A stretch of DNA of 64,000 bases from Gossypium raimondii. Lineage: Eukaryota; Streptophyta; Magnoliopsida; Malvales; Malvaceae. The notes below the pieces were generated by a model that worked only from the letters and a program-made list of their open reading frames with translations, was not told the origin of the DNA and made no database searches. This document shows positions 11,001 through 24,846 of the stretch, piece by piece (position 1 is the stretch's first letter; every line of letters begins with the position of its first letter). The position numbers and the translations under genes were made by a program. The stretch covers positions 20,088,001-20,152,000 of the forward strand of contig NC_068569.1 of the NCBI RefSeq assembly GCF_025698545.1, read 5' to 3'.

Positions 11001-14000
11001 AGTACCCTATTGTCTGCTGATTTAATCTTTCAATACAATTCCATCACAATGCACTCAAATTAGTAAAGTATATTTGACATTTAAATACCATTTGCACAAC
11101 CAAGTAATAGGATAACAAACCTCAAGTTCGAAAGTTTTCTCATTTAGGTTTGTTGCAAGCTTCAAAAGAGCCTACATTAGAGATTAATAGACTGAATCAG
11201 CAAGAAAGAGCAGCCAAGAGGAGGGAGAGGGGGGGGGGGGGAACTTAACAGAGAATGACCTACAATCAAATGTGTTGTTCTTGCCTACTATACCACCCGC
11301 TACCCAATCCCCAACAAAGCATTAAAAAGAAAATAGTAATTTATTTTTCTATTTGGTCACCAAAAGTCAAAGCATGTAATTTATTATTTTTCTTTTTGAA
11401 CCTCAATATAAATAACTTACAGTAAGACAGAACAAAGTTTTATTGAAACTTTCAAATATAAAATGGGAAAAGTTGAAAGATTGCTTGAAAATATAAAGTG
11501 AGAAAGAGCTCTTTCAACAGAGATCTTCAATCTCAAAAGCAGTAGTTATTTGCACCACAGGATGGTTAATATAATATTACACATTTCTTCTACCAACTAA
11601 TATAAAGGTTGTGGTTTAATTGGAAAAATCCAAGCTGGACAATAGGAAAATTTGTCTTCGCAGTTCAGTAGCATCACCCAAAAATTCTGAGATAACCAAC
11701 ACTTCACTTGAAGCATGCTTACCTGCGACATTTCAGCATTATTTGATGTATGTGGAGCCTTCCCAACTGATTCAATCATTCGTTGTTCTAAAACTCGTAT
11801 TTGATGCCTCTTCTCATTGATTTCACCCTTCAACTTCTGCATTTGCTCCTGTATTAATCAGTATGAACTTCATAAGCATCGACTATTACCAATCAAATTT
11901 AGAATTTTGCAAAAGGTGCAGAGTTTATTAATGTAGCTCACTCTAAGCTGTGAATTTTCGGGGCTGCTTGCTGCTTTCTCTGACAGCCTTTTTAGAGAAC
12001 TAATAGACAATGCAACTTCTCCAGCTAGCATTTTCATCTGCTCCTGGAGAAGATCCATTTGATCTGTAATAGTGGTTCCACTCTGGAAAGTGTATTCAGC
12101 TCCCAGTTAATATAATGTTTCAATCAATAAGTTATCCCATAGCACTTGTTTATATGTTTTCCACATAACTCCCCAACACAAGCAAACAAACTATTATCTT
12201 CACTGAGTATGAGAGCAAAAAGAACTTATTAGAACTTAAGCAATAGCTTAAAACTATAAGGACCAGAACCAAACTTTGCCAAAAAGAAATATTTCATTAA
12301 CATTCGAAAATATAAAACATTGGCAAGCTACTTTTAAATACCACAATGTCAGATAGGTCTTTCCCTAGAAAATCTCTAACAATTTTAGATGTACATAATT
12401 CTAGCAGTACTATCCATAATCATAGCACAAAATGGTAGAAGGCAGTGAACTCAAGTAAAAGCATGTCTTAGTCAATGCACAAATGCAGAAATTCTAAAAA
12501 AACAAATAAAATAGAAACGCAAAGTACCAAATATGATCATACAATCCCAATACTTGGCAAATAAGCAAAACACTAAGAGTGAGTTTGGATGGGCGATTGG
12601 GTGCGGTGCGGTGCATTTAGCTTACTTTTTATCTCACGCTACAGTATCGCTACAGTATCTAATCTCACCGCCACCGCTGTTTTTACACTAACCGCAGGTA
12701 AACGCATCGCCCATCTAAACTCACCCTAAGTAATATAAGTTCATTAAATTAAACTGTTTAAAAAAAAATCTTAAGTTCCAGAAGCTTCTTTCCATGTAGC
12801 ATACTAGCTATCTTGGAATGCTTACATATAAAACAAAACAAAAGTGATTGCAGTTCTTACCGGAGGCAAACGACCTCCAACAGTGGCACTAAACAAATCA
12901 CCAGCTTGAGTTCTTTCTGGAAATGAATCAACAATTGCAGGATCATCTCCTCTCCTGCTAACTGATTTTCTCCGTCCATCCTTCATATCATTCAATGTAA
13001 CTTTGTCTTGCAAAGATTTTGAACAAGATGCAGGAGACCCACTTGCTGAGCTCCCATTATCAGCACTGGGAGACATTCCAGCCTGATTCTCAGGTTTCTG
13101 CAGGGGAAATTTCTCAAACATTGTTTGATCTAGTTTAGTTTGTTGAATAAGTATAAAATCAATGAATGTTGGAAAGTTTGAATAATTGAGTTGATAAGAT
13201 TGAAGCATTTGAAGTATTTTAATCCTTATCTCTGCTCAAGAAACATAGATAAAACAGAATGAAACAGAATAAGTGCATTTTTCAACTCTGATCCATAGAT
13301 AAAACTCTACCTTCAATCCATGCTAAAGAAGAAATAACAGGAAGTTATATATCAGAACCTACTCTTAGTTTAAACCAGCCAAGCATTCCGCGCCTCCTGT
13401 TCCTTTTATAATCTTTAACCAGCTCATCCAGATTTGCAACATCATCCCTTCCTTCGACGGAGAGCTCAGAAGCACAACTTCCAGCATCATCATCAATCAT
13501 GTATTCTCTTTTCCTATCTGGCAAATATGCTAGCTGCATCACCAAATACATCTAACATAAATTTCAGAAAATAATACCAAGGAACTCAAATTGTCAAGTG
13601 AACCATACCACTGAAATGATCTACTGCAAAAAGCCTCTACTATGAACACTATATCTAAGATTGCAAAATACTGAGGAACTATGGATCATGCTATTCATGC
13701 TCAAAATGAAAGATCACACACCTCATCTTCACCAAAAGAATGCCTCCGTCTATGTCTAGACCTTTCAGGAATGCTTGATGACATGGAATTCTTGGTGGAA
13801 ACCAATATTAGTTTAGTTAACCGCTGAATTCTTCCCATCAAAGCTGCCTTTGCTTGTTCTTCTTCCTCCAATCGCGACTGCAATTTGACCTGACCAGCTT
13901 CCAGCTGTGACACCAGAAACAAATGCGTGTTAGATACAAACAAGAAGTGACAGATACCTCAATAAAATTAGCTCTTTTGGTGTTTACAGGGCTAAATTAC

Positions 14001-17000
14001 ACAATTTTTATTTTAATTGGATAACATCATGTTAATAGGAATTAAATACTACCAATAATAAGTACACTCCACAATGAGAATGATTCTGTCAAGGTCTTGG
14101 CTAAATATCAGCAATTTTTACATTAGATGGAGCCCATAGTAGAAACATCCAGTATAACTATCAAAATTCATCAAGGAAAAGTGACAAACCTGAAGCTTTA
14201 AATTAACCAAATCATCTTGTGTAGTCGCAGCCGTGTAAGGTCTTTCCGTCATCCCTTGCCTTAGTTGCTCAAGTTCATGCTTTAAAGAGGAAATTTCCTT
14301 CTGGTACTTTTTTATAAGCGACTTCTCATCCATAATCTAAAAAGGTAAAGAATATAACGTACATGGCAGCCCAACAAAGCCTCATCCAACACCACAAACA
14401 TATAAACAATAAGCCTAGCATTTACCTTATTCTGGGATGCTTTGATTTCTACATGCTTACTTCGATGGGCAAACTTCAATGTGTTGTGTGTTTCTTCGCC
14501 GTTGCTAGAGGCAGGTGTCACGGTGCAGATAAGCTGCAACAATGATGAGAATAGAAAGAATATTGATAAATGCTTCAGCAATACAATCATAATGATAATA
14601 AAGCAAATAATGGACACCACAGCAACATTATTATCAAAAAAGGGGAAAGTAATAACCAAAGATCTCGCAGAAAATACCAATAATAGCAATACTTAATTCC
14701 CTGTGATGATAAATTGAACTTACAGAAATCCGTCCACGGCCACTAAGGGATGACTGCAATAAACGGGTAAGCTTGGAATCTCGGTATGGAATATGAGTTG
14801 CTTTTCCATCCGTCAATTTAGAAATTACCTAGAATGAGAGACAATTAATAAGCAAAAAGTCTTGAAACAGATGATCAAATTTGCACCAAGAATATATGCC
14901 CAGCTCACAAGTACTAATACAGGCATGGTAAAAGATATGCATGGTTGAACAAAATCTTCAAAATCATGCAATGACGAGTTCAGAAGTCGATCAATTTAGC
15001 ACGCAGCAATAACTAGCATTAAAGCAAGTGTAAATCAAAATGGAAATGGTCAAAAATAGTTCATGATAAGATTCATAATTACAAGTAAACTGCACAATAT
15101 ATAGATATGTAAGATTAGCATCTTACAGCCAAGGGGAGAAAGGGCAGCAATCATGCAACTAAGTAGAATTGGTTATAACCTAGTCATCTAAAAGAGAGAG
15201 AGAAGAGAAGACCAAAAAGAGAAGTGATTTCATACAGTTCCTAGAGTCAGTAAACTTTTATTTATATATGAGCCTTCTTTTCTCCGCAATCCAGTTGTTT
15301 CAGCTTTAGAGCTTTCAGATCCAGCAAGATCAATTAAGTTCTGCAAAAATAAAAAGAATCCGGTCATATTTATGTATAGATACCAATACCAGGATGTTTG
15401 TATTAAAAAAGCATCACAATCAGCTAAGTTCAGTCGATATCCTAACTTCTATCAATGAAATGATTAAGGTAGTTACCAGTTGGGATAGTGTCACATCTTC
15501 ATCCCCATTCTTCTCTCCACGTGGACTGCTTTCAATAGTCTGATAGTTAACAGAATATTTCAGTAAAGTGAGACAAGAATTAAGAAAAAAGAAAAGAAGA
15601 TGAACAAACACAAAAACACCTTGATCAGGAAATAACTATTATGGTTCTTAAAAATTTAGGGGCAGGCTCATCAAAGTGATACGATCATTCATGATGATTG
15701 GTGGTTTTGAAGAATTGAGAATATCAAATTCAAAAAGATTTATCCAAGAAAATAAAAATAGAATTCGTCTAGAACAACCACGAAAAAACTTATATAAACC
15801 ATATATCCTCTTTCCTTTTCAAAATAACCAACAAAACACATTAACCTCCATTCTACTCTGTCACATTTGGAACCACAAAAACCAGCCGAGCTAAATCTCT
15901 TTATTTCTATAAAAGATGGCAACAAAAAATTTTGCTACTTCTAACTTTATTTAATACAGAATTGTATAATTTAAGACATTCTGCTTAAATAAAGGTTTGA
16001 GCTTCTAAGACATGAGAAATTATTATGTTTTTATTTAAATAAAAGATTAAGTACCAGGGTGAATATAGTGTGACTCCGACTGCTAAGAAGGTTGAAATTA
16101 TTAGAACCAACGTGCCTATGTTCTGTTACATCAGAAAAAGATGTTAATGGATAGAGAGTAGAAATGAGAAAAAGAAAGAGCAAAAATAATCAGGAAACCA
16201 TAAAAATTGATGATTAAAAGAAAGTTCCTACAAAGAAACATAAACAGTGGTATACAAATGAAAGCAAAAGAAATCAAAATTTGGCTAAGAATTGGCATGT
16301 ATCAAAGGAGGAATGTTCTGGTATAAAAGTGTACTAGAATACAGAAAGCGAATGTTAGTATACCTTCTCCAGTTGCTATCAAGGAAAGAGCATGAGCAGG
16401 AGATAAAACAACTTCTTCTTTGATTCCCTCAACATAAGTTCCCTGCTCAAGTTACACGCCACAAATTAAAATAAAAAATATTTTAAGTTCTGAGCTGTGA
16501 TATAGTTTGCATCAGTGTATAAGTTGAAAATAAATCTAACACAAAGCAGAGCATATGCTTGATTAAAGACAGATACATTAGACAAAGAACAAGAAAATAA
16601 CAAATTCTACAGAAAATTATGGATGATACAAAAGACATGCATATAAGGAGTGAAAAGTAGAGAAAAGGTAGATCACCTGAGCATCCTCTCTTATCCTTAG
16701 GTTCTGACCTATTGGATCAAGTAAATCATTGATAACCTGGTGACCAAATAGTGCAAAAGTAAAAGGTTTTGTTAACAGCAACCACCAAGCAAGAAGTCAG
16801 AAGAACATTTATGTAAAATGAGCAGCACAGGACATGATGCTCCAGGGAACCATTGAATATAAAAATCTGAACAATAGGCAGACTAGAATCAATCGATTAT
16901 GATTACAGCAGAGCTACAGTAAAGATCTTCACAAAATTATTTACTCTCTTCAATTCACGAATGTGGTCTCTAGTCTAAATGAACTCTTTTATACAGAATA

Positions 17001-20000
17001 AATAGCATGGTTGATCTAATCATCGATGCCTTACCTGCTTGCACCTTTCCTCCCAAACTAACCTTGTCAAGAAATTAAAAGAAACTAAAAAAGCAAGTAA
17101 CCATAGTTTAATGCTTACCCTTGGAGTTGCTACATCTAATTTAATAAGCAAAACCTAAAATAAAATAAAATAAATTTGAATCCACATGAAATGATGCTCC
17201 AAACTTACTAGATATTATGAAACATATGACAACCTTGACAGTATCCAATTTCAATCCAAATATTTACAACACAGATCAAACACTTATAGCCTGTACCCTG
17301 GCTTTAGGGCGTTTGGGCATGATATGAATGAAGCTCCTGTTCTGGTTTCACTAAGGGACAAACTAGTGAATAAATGCTTAGGGGAACAACAGTGGTGCGA
17401 TTTCTTTTTTTTTTAAACTTCGAGTGGGTGTCAGAGAAGTCTGTGAAGTAGTTGCTTTTAAGCAACCTCTTCGAACAAGTGAAGAAGAATATTGTCTTTG
17501 TTATACCGCTTTAGAGCTAGATGTCCCCAATTGTCTGCAATATAGCCTATATAAGAGAAAGAGTGACATTCTCACCAGCCCAATCACTTTTGACTATCCC
17601 AATGTCAAGGGTTCAGCATCCAGTCATAGTTGATCTGACCTATCTATCCTACTCATTGGGACTTGGTGTGAAATTGAGCAATTAAGCGTTGGCTCTAATA
17701 CCACTTGGCACAAGCCATTAATCTCTTCCCAAAGGACGTGTCCAATAGAACATAATCTTTCATTTCCTACCCAATTTGGGATTAATATCCCCTGCACTAA
17801 TGGTATCCAGTACCTATTATCATGCTTAAAGCTTACATAAACTTCCTTTCAAACTTGATAGCAACATGAGGAGACAACAATAACATCCTCTACAACACAT
17901 ATAAAGAAAACTTAATTGCCTTATGGCTACATCTCTATGTTTCTTTTACCTCCTAGAAACTCTCAACTAAAAGCCAACCAGCATCAACTCTTACTAGTTT
18001 AAAGGAAAACATGTTGACCAAGCCAAGCCAAGCATGATAAATTGAGTGGGGAAAACATAAACTTCAAAAAATGAAAATAAGACCATGACTAACCTCATTG
18101 TAAATCTCAAGATATGAAACCCGAAGAAGAAACTCCCGCTCAGGTGTCTAAAATACAAAAGCAAGGTTACTCAATGAAAGGATATTGTCTAAAAACATAA
18201 TCAGTCAAATGGAAGATCAACCAATTACCTCTTGAATGGTGGCAAATACATCCTTAACAGCTAACGGAATGATTCCAGGTGACTTTTGCTCACCCTAAAT
18301 CAAGAAATAAAGTCAACATTGCACCATAATACTTGAGTAGCAAAAATAGGATAACCATGATACATCAAATGGAAGTCCCCCTGCCCAAACCACCAACCTC
18401 AACGATTCCCCCTATGCTGATATATAATCCTCAACAGTAAGGGACTTCATTTATTACTAAAATTCTATTCTCTGATAAAAGTTAGAATATTAGAATTCAT
18501 GCATATTCAAGGTATATACACAAGTTATAGAGCTTCCTTAAATGGTCATAATGTTTGATTTACTTTCCAAGAGATGAAATATTCTCATTCAAGTCATTAC
18601 GCAAGCATCCGACATCCACCTCATTAATCAATCACCAAAATGAAGCTCTATACCTAATACAAATCATTGTCATGTTATATATACAACTTATTGGGCACAA
18701 ATGAAAGGCGAGAAGTGACAAAATCTCTTGTTCAACACTTACATGCATTGTATGAGTCTTTCCACTACTCGTAACACCATATGCAAAAACTGTGCCTGCA
18801 TGCATGAGATCAGAGAAATAATTATCATCTAACAATTCATCGCATAGTGAAAATTAGTGTAAAGACAGCCTACTCTCATGTAAACTATGTCACCTTCCAA
18901 TTTGTACCAAGTTGAGAAACAAAAAAGACTTCATGTTATAACCAAAACCTTCCAAATGAGAGCTAGTGCTATGTTATCGCTTTTTACCACTTCATAAATT
19001 CAATTCTTAAAATACCTAAAGCAGTTGAGTTTTGCATATGAAGATTGAACTTTCTTGATTGTACATTGTATAGCAAGTTTAACATTGATATCCAAAATTT
19101 CAATATTAAAAATTTAACAACACAGAATGTATTAGGTTAATCTTGCAACATAAAGAAAAAAGCCCTTACATTAATCCAGAAGACCATTGCTTCACCTTTA
19201 ACTGACTTAAGTTAATAACAAAGCAATATTCTAGATAAAAGTACGAGAATTTGGGTCCACCATTACAAAGCAATATTCTAGATAAAAGTACGAGAATTTG
19301 GGTCCACCATTCTATCCTCCTTTAATTTTCTGAAAATTCAAAGAAAATGGGCAATTCTTTTTCCTACCATCCTTCTCAAAATTCTTGGCTGTTGGCTTGA
19401 AACTGAAACAGATGCAAAACATAGAAGGAAGAATATTACGCTTCATCAATTTGAAATTTTAATGAGATGGATCCTGTTCAGCAAGATTTATTGTGTATTA
19501 CCTAACTCTGTTTTCGCTTTTCTCACCAACTTTGGAATTAAAATTCATAGAATTTGATACTATCTTACTATAACTTTCATATAATTAATGTTTTAATGGG
19601 TCATTCACATTTAAGATATCCCACCCATATGTTGCAATTGAACAGAAACAGTCATAAAACACTCAACTCATAGAAGACCTCTATCAATATTACTTCGAAC
19701 TACAGTGAAATTAATAGCTAAGGATAAAGAAAGTTACCATTTATCCCTTGCATGGCACCACTTATAACATGCTGAGCAGCAGCATCATATACATGGCGCG
19801 TGGTTGTTGCCGGGCCAAACACTCTGTCTGTAATATACGCATGAAAATCAACTCAGTAAATCAACAACCATGAGAAGTTTCAACAAGAATAAACAAATGT
19901 GGTACATGTTGAAGCTCAAGAATGCTAACCCCATTAAATTTTCAGAAAACATGAGCCTAATGTATGACATAAACAAAATATAAGGATCTAAGCAGCCAAA

Positions 20001-20658
20001 AATGCATATTAAACAGTTCATTGTTGATTCACTCAGTGCAGCAATTTTAGTAACGGACTACAAATGAACCCAATAAGAAAATGAATCAAGAACTTTCTAC
20101 CAAAGTTTTATTGTTACTTCAATAAAAATTATAATCACACTCAGAAAACCCCCAAAAAGAAGAAAGGAAAAACAAAAAGCTTTACTAACCAAAGCCATAA
20201 GCAATAGAAGGATTGAACTCGTTCCTTACTGTAAAGTCCCCTTCTGCATACCACGCTATCTCGTCTCCTTTATTAATTTCCCTCGGACTGATGGAAAACG
20301 GAGAAAGCAAATCAAGTAAAAAAAAAAGCTTCCCGACTGTCACCAGCAGCTAGGTAATGGACAAATAGAAGGCAGCCACAGAGAGAGAGTACCTGAGAGG
20401 ACGGAAACGAACGGTGACAGTAACATTTTCTTTAGACTTGGAAGACTCGAGGCGTTCAACGACGACAGTGGACGGACTTGGGCCGGGGTTGGGACTAGAG
20501 GAAGTAGCTGGAGACGAGGAGAGCCTAGAAGGAGGACGAGACGACGTCGTTGAAGAAGGAGTCGCCGGACGACCGGTCGTTTTAGTGGAAGGCGAGGGAA
20601 CGGGAGATTTGCGTGAACGGAACGGCGAGATGGAGGAACGATTTGACCTACTAGACAT
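8022..20658 (-). CDS. Kinesin-like protein, KIN-7 subfamily (MKRP-like)
   Basis: Large minus-strand gene. Exons I could place, in transcript order and partly approximate: 20393-20658, 20190-20287, 19739-19828, 18744-18797, 18228-18297, 18094-18148, 16677-16737, 16367-16442, 16057-16123, 15474-15541, 15235-15341, 14724-14829, 14425-14534, 14190-14337, 13722-13904, 13363-13533, 12861-13099, 11942-12082, 11722-11849, 11121-11172, 10978-11026, 10607-10892, 9733-10461, 8811-8900, 8452-8491, and possibly a terminal exon 8022-8167. The N-terminus is Ser/Pro/Arg-rich, as in organelle-targeted KIN-7 motors. The motor has the P-loop [11 protein letters not shown], switch I SSRSHTIF and switch [11 protein letters not shown], then the neck [16 protein letters not shown]. 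The stalk is coiled coil with an Ala/Glu-rich stretch, ending [15 protein letters not shown] and [19 protein letters not shown]. The C-terminal RING of some KIN-7 relatives was not seen. It should be a plus-end-directed microtubule motor; plastid or mitochondrial targeting is only suggested. The 3' end is uncertain. Confidence 0.88.
8031..8120. repeat. Three tandem copies of a 30-bp unit
   Basis: Unit RTTTCTGGGTTTTAAAGATA + GATTTATACC, repeated three times with two substitutions. It lies in or just beyond the 3' end of the kinesin gene. On the minus strand 30 bp keeps the reading frame and would encode [10 protein letters not shown] three times before a TGA at 8022-8024. Confidence 0.95.
12577..12726. 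mobile_element. Tourist-like (PIF/Harbinger) MITE, 150 bp, in a kinesin intron
   Basis: Terminal inverted repeats GAGTGAGTTTGGATGGGCGA and TCGCCCATCTAAACTCACCC are flanked by TAA at 12574-12576 and 12727-12729. A three-base TAA/TTA duplication is typical of PIF/Harbinger elements. The interior is GC-richer than the surrounding intron and has no coding capacity. It sits between kinesin exons 12861-13099 and 11942-12082, well away from the splice sites. Confidence 0.85.
19218..19311. repeat. Perfect 47-bp tandem duplication in a kinesin intron
   Basis: Bases 19218-19264 and 19265-19311 are identical (starting ACAAAGCAATATTCTAGATA and ending GGGTCCACCATT). The lack of any difference points to a recent duplication. 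It lies in the intron between exons 19739-19828 and 18744-18797. Confidence 0.95.
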
Positions 20659-20779
20659 CTTCCAAGAGAACCGGAAACGAGAAAAAGTCAACGGAAAGTC
20701 AAAGTTTAGAGAGAGAGTAGAAAACAAAGAAGGGAATGCCGGCGGCGAGAGTGAGAGAAACGATGGTGCCGCCCTTTAG

Positions 20780-23700
20780 CTGCGATGTTTTTTCTCTTTC
20801 TCCCCCATCTCTCCCTCCAAAACGAAGCTTTAATTTTTAACTTTGTGTTTTTTTATTTGTCTGATTTTTTTTAATTTGAATTGTCAGATATGCCCTTATG
20901 TCAGATGTTGTTGGGTTTTGAAATTGAAAACTTTTTGTCCGCATCTCTTTTAAAAAAAAAAGTCTACCTAAAAGGTGGATTTGATGAATACCAAAAGCTG
21001 CTTTACGAGGAGTTATGCGGTGGGTTTTTTTAAGGAGAGCATTATATGAGTTTTTGTTTATAATGAGAAATTTATGTTTGGATTAAATGTACATTGTGTT
21101 TATTTTCGGTGATAAAAATAGTAGTGATTGTGAGATTAATTATTGTGGTGGTGAAATTTAATACTATAACGGTAAGATTTGAAACAATAGTAGGGTGTGC
21201 GTTTGGATTTAAATACAGCTATAGCGGTTAGGTAAGAATATAACATAAGTATTAACGATATTAGATTAGAAATGTCAATGTATCTATAATACAATAAATA
21301 ATTATATTTATATTTATATTTATATTTATATTAAATAATATAACATAAATTAAAGTTATATTTTTATAAAATGGTAATTAAAATAATAAAATCATATACA
21401 ATAAAATTTAAATATTTTAAATTATATTCATAATAAAATATCAAAATATTTTATAAATTATATTTAAATAAAATAATGAAATATAAATTAAATTGTATTT
21501 ATACTAAATTTATAAATTAAAATTTAAAAAAGTAATTTTATTAACAATTAAATTATATTAAACTTATGTTATGTGTATTAAATAAAATAAATAATAAATG
21601 AAGAATTGGAGGGGTAAAATAATAATTACCCTTGTCTTTAGACTTCTAAAGCAGTCCAATGGAGCTCTTAACTCTAGCGAATATTTTGGATTACAGTAAG
21701 GTGAGAAATGCTCACCGGTGTGCTTGCCAAACACCTCAATTGGAGCTGCATTTTAGTTCAATTTTTTTTACTCTTTAAATCTCGTCACACTGAAGCTTGC
21801 TAGTGATCCAAATGGGCCCTTAGCATTGTTTTTATTTTTTATTTTTGTCAATTTAGCTTTTTTTAATTAAATTTAGTGATGAAGCTTCAAAAAAAAGTAA
21901 ACTTATTTTTAATAAAATATCAATTAAAATATTAATTTAATAATATTAGTGTTACAAATGATGTCACGATTTATATACACTTCATGTTAACATAATATTG
22001 TTTATCTTATAAATCACGTCAATAAAGATTTTAATATTTATAAAAGTATTCAGTAAACATAAATAATAAAAGTTCATTTAAAATGATATGAAATATATTT
22101 GAACTAAATTGATCAGAAAATATAAATATTGAAGACTAAATTTGGTATTATACCTTTTACCAAAACCTTTGTATTTGTATGGGTTTTTATGTGTTAATTA
22201 CATATTAACACAAAAACATTACTGGATTTTAGAATAAAATGTGCCTGATCCAATTATGCTTAAGTTTCTTTTTGGTTATCTAATTTTAAAATTTTAAAAT
22301 AGTCACTTAATTTTTTTTATTAGCGATAATAATGTGCCGTTTGGTTAATTATGTAAAAACTTATTATATATGTTTCGCAATAGCTAAACATAAAATAAAG
22401 AATAATTAGTATAATTTTAAACTTGAAATTATAAATATAAGTAAAACTCTTGTTAAAAATAAGATTTCTTCAAAATAAGTAAAAATTGTTATTCTCTTTG
22501 CTAAGAATAAGTTATAGGAATGGCTGAATATTACCAATTGAATTAGTTTGTTACTAACTTACATATTAAAACGTGTGTAAAAATAATACTCTAACTAAAC
22601 GTAGCATAGGTGTTAAATAGAAATGTGAGGTGATAGTTCAAAAATTAGTGTAATGACAAATTTAACCTTCAACTTTTACCTATAGAGCCGAATTGATATT
22701 TTTTAAATTAAACCTAAACACTATTGATTATCTCAAATTGATCATAGTTCTAAAAATTCATAAAAATATAACACATAAATGTTTAAAATATATTACTACG
22801 AAAATTTACTTTTTTCTCCTCCTTCACCACCACCATTGTTTCCCCACCCCACCTCCTCCTCCTCCACAATTTCCGCCACACCCTCTTCCCTTTAATTCAA
22901 AAAATTGTGGGAGATCAAAGTTTTAGCTTCGTATAATGATGATGTTTAAGAATATTGTGATGGATAATACAAGTTTACTACTAAGAAAAAGAAAGAGGGA
23001 AAGAATATTAGTAAAGACACAGGAGATTCAAATTTTTGCATTATTTTTTACAAAGCTTTTGATGAATAAAAAAACAAAAACAAATGGCTATTGTTGAAAT
23101 TTATTGATGGAGATGCCTTTATCATGGAGTTCTTTTTTATAGTGTACACACATATCAACTCTGAAATTTGCAATATGTGTTATTCTCTCTTGTCGTGGAT
23201 GTTCAATATTTATGGTCAATGTTATGATAAAGCTGGTAATGTTTGCGAGGAACAGAAAGGATTGTAAACAATATCTCTTGATGATTGTGCTTTTATTGAT
23301 TATGTGCATTGTTTTGTTCGTTGACTACGGCCGGCTCTTGTTAATGTATCTTAGGAGGGACATTATGTTAGTGAATTATATTATCAATTTTGCTGATGTC
23401 TCTTGCAAACAACATGAAGAGATACAAGCAGTTTAAGAAGGTACAACTGCACATGTGTCAACTATTGACGAGTTTAAGAATATTGGCAAAAGTGTCAATC
23501 AAATTGAGACTTTGAATGAGTTCTCATTTTTATTATATATGCAGATTTATAACCACGCTTAATGCAACTTGTTTGGTGTCTGGAACAACTAAAAAAAAGG
23601 ATTCGCATATTCTCAATAATGAGATGTCAATGATACATCCAAGTTGATTCAATTATTTGAATTCATTTTTATCATGCATTTTTATTATTCATATATATAT

Positions 23701-24846
23701 ATATATATATATCACCTTAATCTATGCAACAAAAGTCCGAAAACAATGTAAAAGCTATACACTTGATTTTTAGTACAAAGATGTTAATTTAGGATTTAAG
23801 AAAAAATGGTTGGAACTGAACTTAAGTGATCGAGTTATCATTTTGTGGGGGAAATAAATGATTTTGGGTGTTTTTAGTGTAAATGCGCAACATTTTGACG
23901 GTAGATGAAAAATAATTAGTTTTTAAATATGATAAATTAACTAATTTGCTTAATGTTTATTTTACAACAATTAAAAAGAAAATAAGCAGCATAAAAAATA
24001 ATAGCAAAAATTAATCGACACAATAGATATTTGTTAACACAATTCAGAGCCAACGGTTCTACGTTTACGGAGCAATGTTCAGTAAACGGTTTTATTCAAC
24101 AATTGTCTAGATCATCTATTGGCTTAAGCTCAAATTACCCTTATATAGAGAAGTAATTGTTGTCCCAATACCAACTACAATTGTCACAAATCAAGCACCA
24201 AAATATCTCACAACACAATTAATAAACTTTCTAAAGAATGCTTAAAAAGAAATCATAAAATAATCACAATAAAACAATAAAAATTTTAAATGACCAGTTA
24301 AAAACTAAAGAGTCCTAGAAAATTCTCTTCAATAAACATGATAAATTTAAAAGAAACATTATGTACATAAATGGAAGCAAAGAAAGTGAAAAGAAATGAA
24401 TTAAATGTATTATTTTAAGAATAGAATGTTTTATAATTATTAACGAGAGAAAATTTAGAGATTTTTAAATACTAAAATTATCCTATCAGTTCAACTCAAA
24501 TACCAAAATTATCCCTATTGATATTTTTTAGATAATAGTGAATGGTTTTTCCTTTTTACCTTAAGGGCTTCATTGATTTTCTTTTATTACAACTTTACCT
24601 TTAAAATTGGCATCTCTGTAGTTTTTATTTATTTTTATTTTTTTACGAGCATCTTTCTAGTTTTTACCATTATATATATTAATGCCACATTTCCAATTTT
24701 ATATAATCACACAAAATAGAAAAATAAAAACATTACAATTCCGTAAAAAATTACTCAAAACAAAAAAAAAAGCATTAAATGAAATCTTAATAGATTAGAA
24801 TATTTCATTTATAACGACTTCAAATCCCTTATAAATACCTTTGCAT
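20780..24846. other. Intergenic, repeat-rich, no gene recognised
   Basis: Contains the kinesin promoter side and then very AT-rich DNA. Bases 21195-21830 have fragments reading GTTTGGATTT and CCAAATGGGCCC that look like decayed MITE ends, but I could not define borders. Bases 22805-22900 are a pyrimidine-rich tract (CCTCCTCC). Bases 23690-23712 are an AT dinucleotide repeat. Short frames at 22693-22926 and 23212-23436 resemble no protein I know. Confidence 0.4.

Noticed and set aside
20414-20779. Plus-strand frame of 121 codons opposite kinesin exon 1
   Set aside because: It is the mirror of the Ser/Pro/Arg-rich coding exon and has an unnatural Gly/Glu-rich composition.
21192-21830. Possible MITE with GTTTGGAT-type ends
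   Set aside because: The supposed ends match over only a few bases and no target duplication could be found.
22693-22926. Frame with a proline run encoded by CCTCCTCC
   Set aside because: Low-complexity pyrimidine tract with no domain and no splice context.
23690-23712. AT dinucleotide run as a possible regulatory element
   Set aside because: Simple microsatellite in intergenic DNA, with nothing to connect it to a gene.
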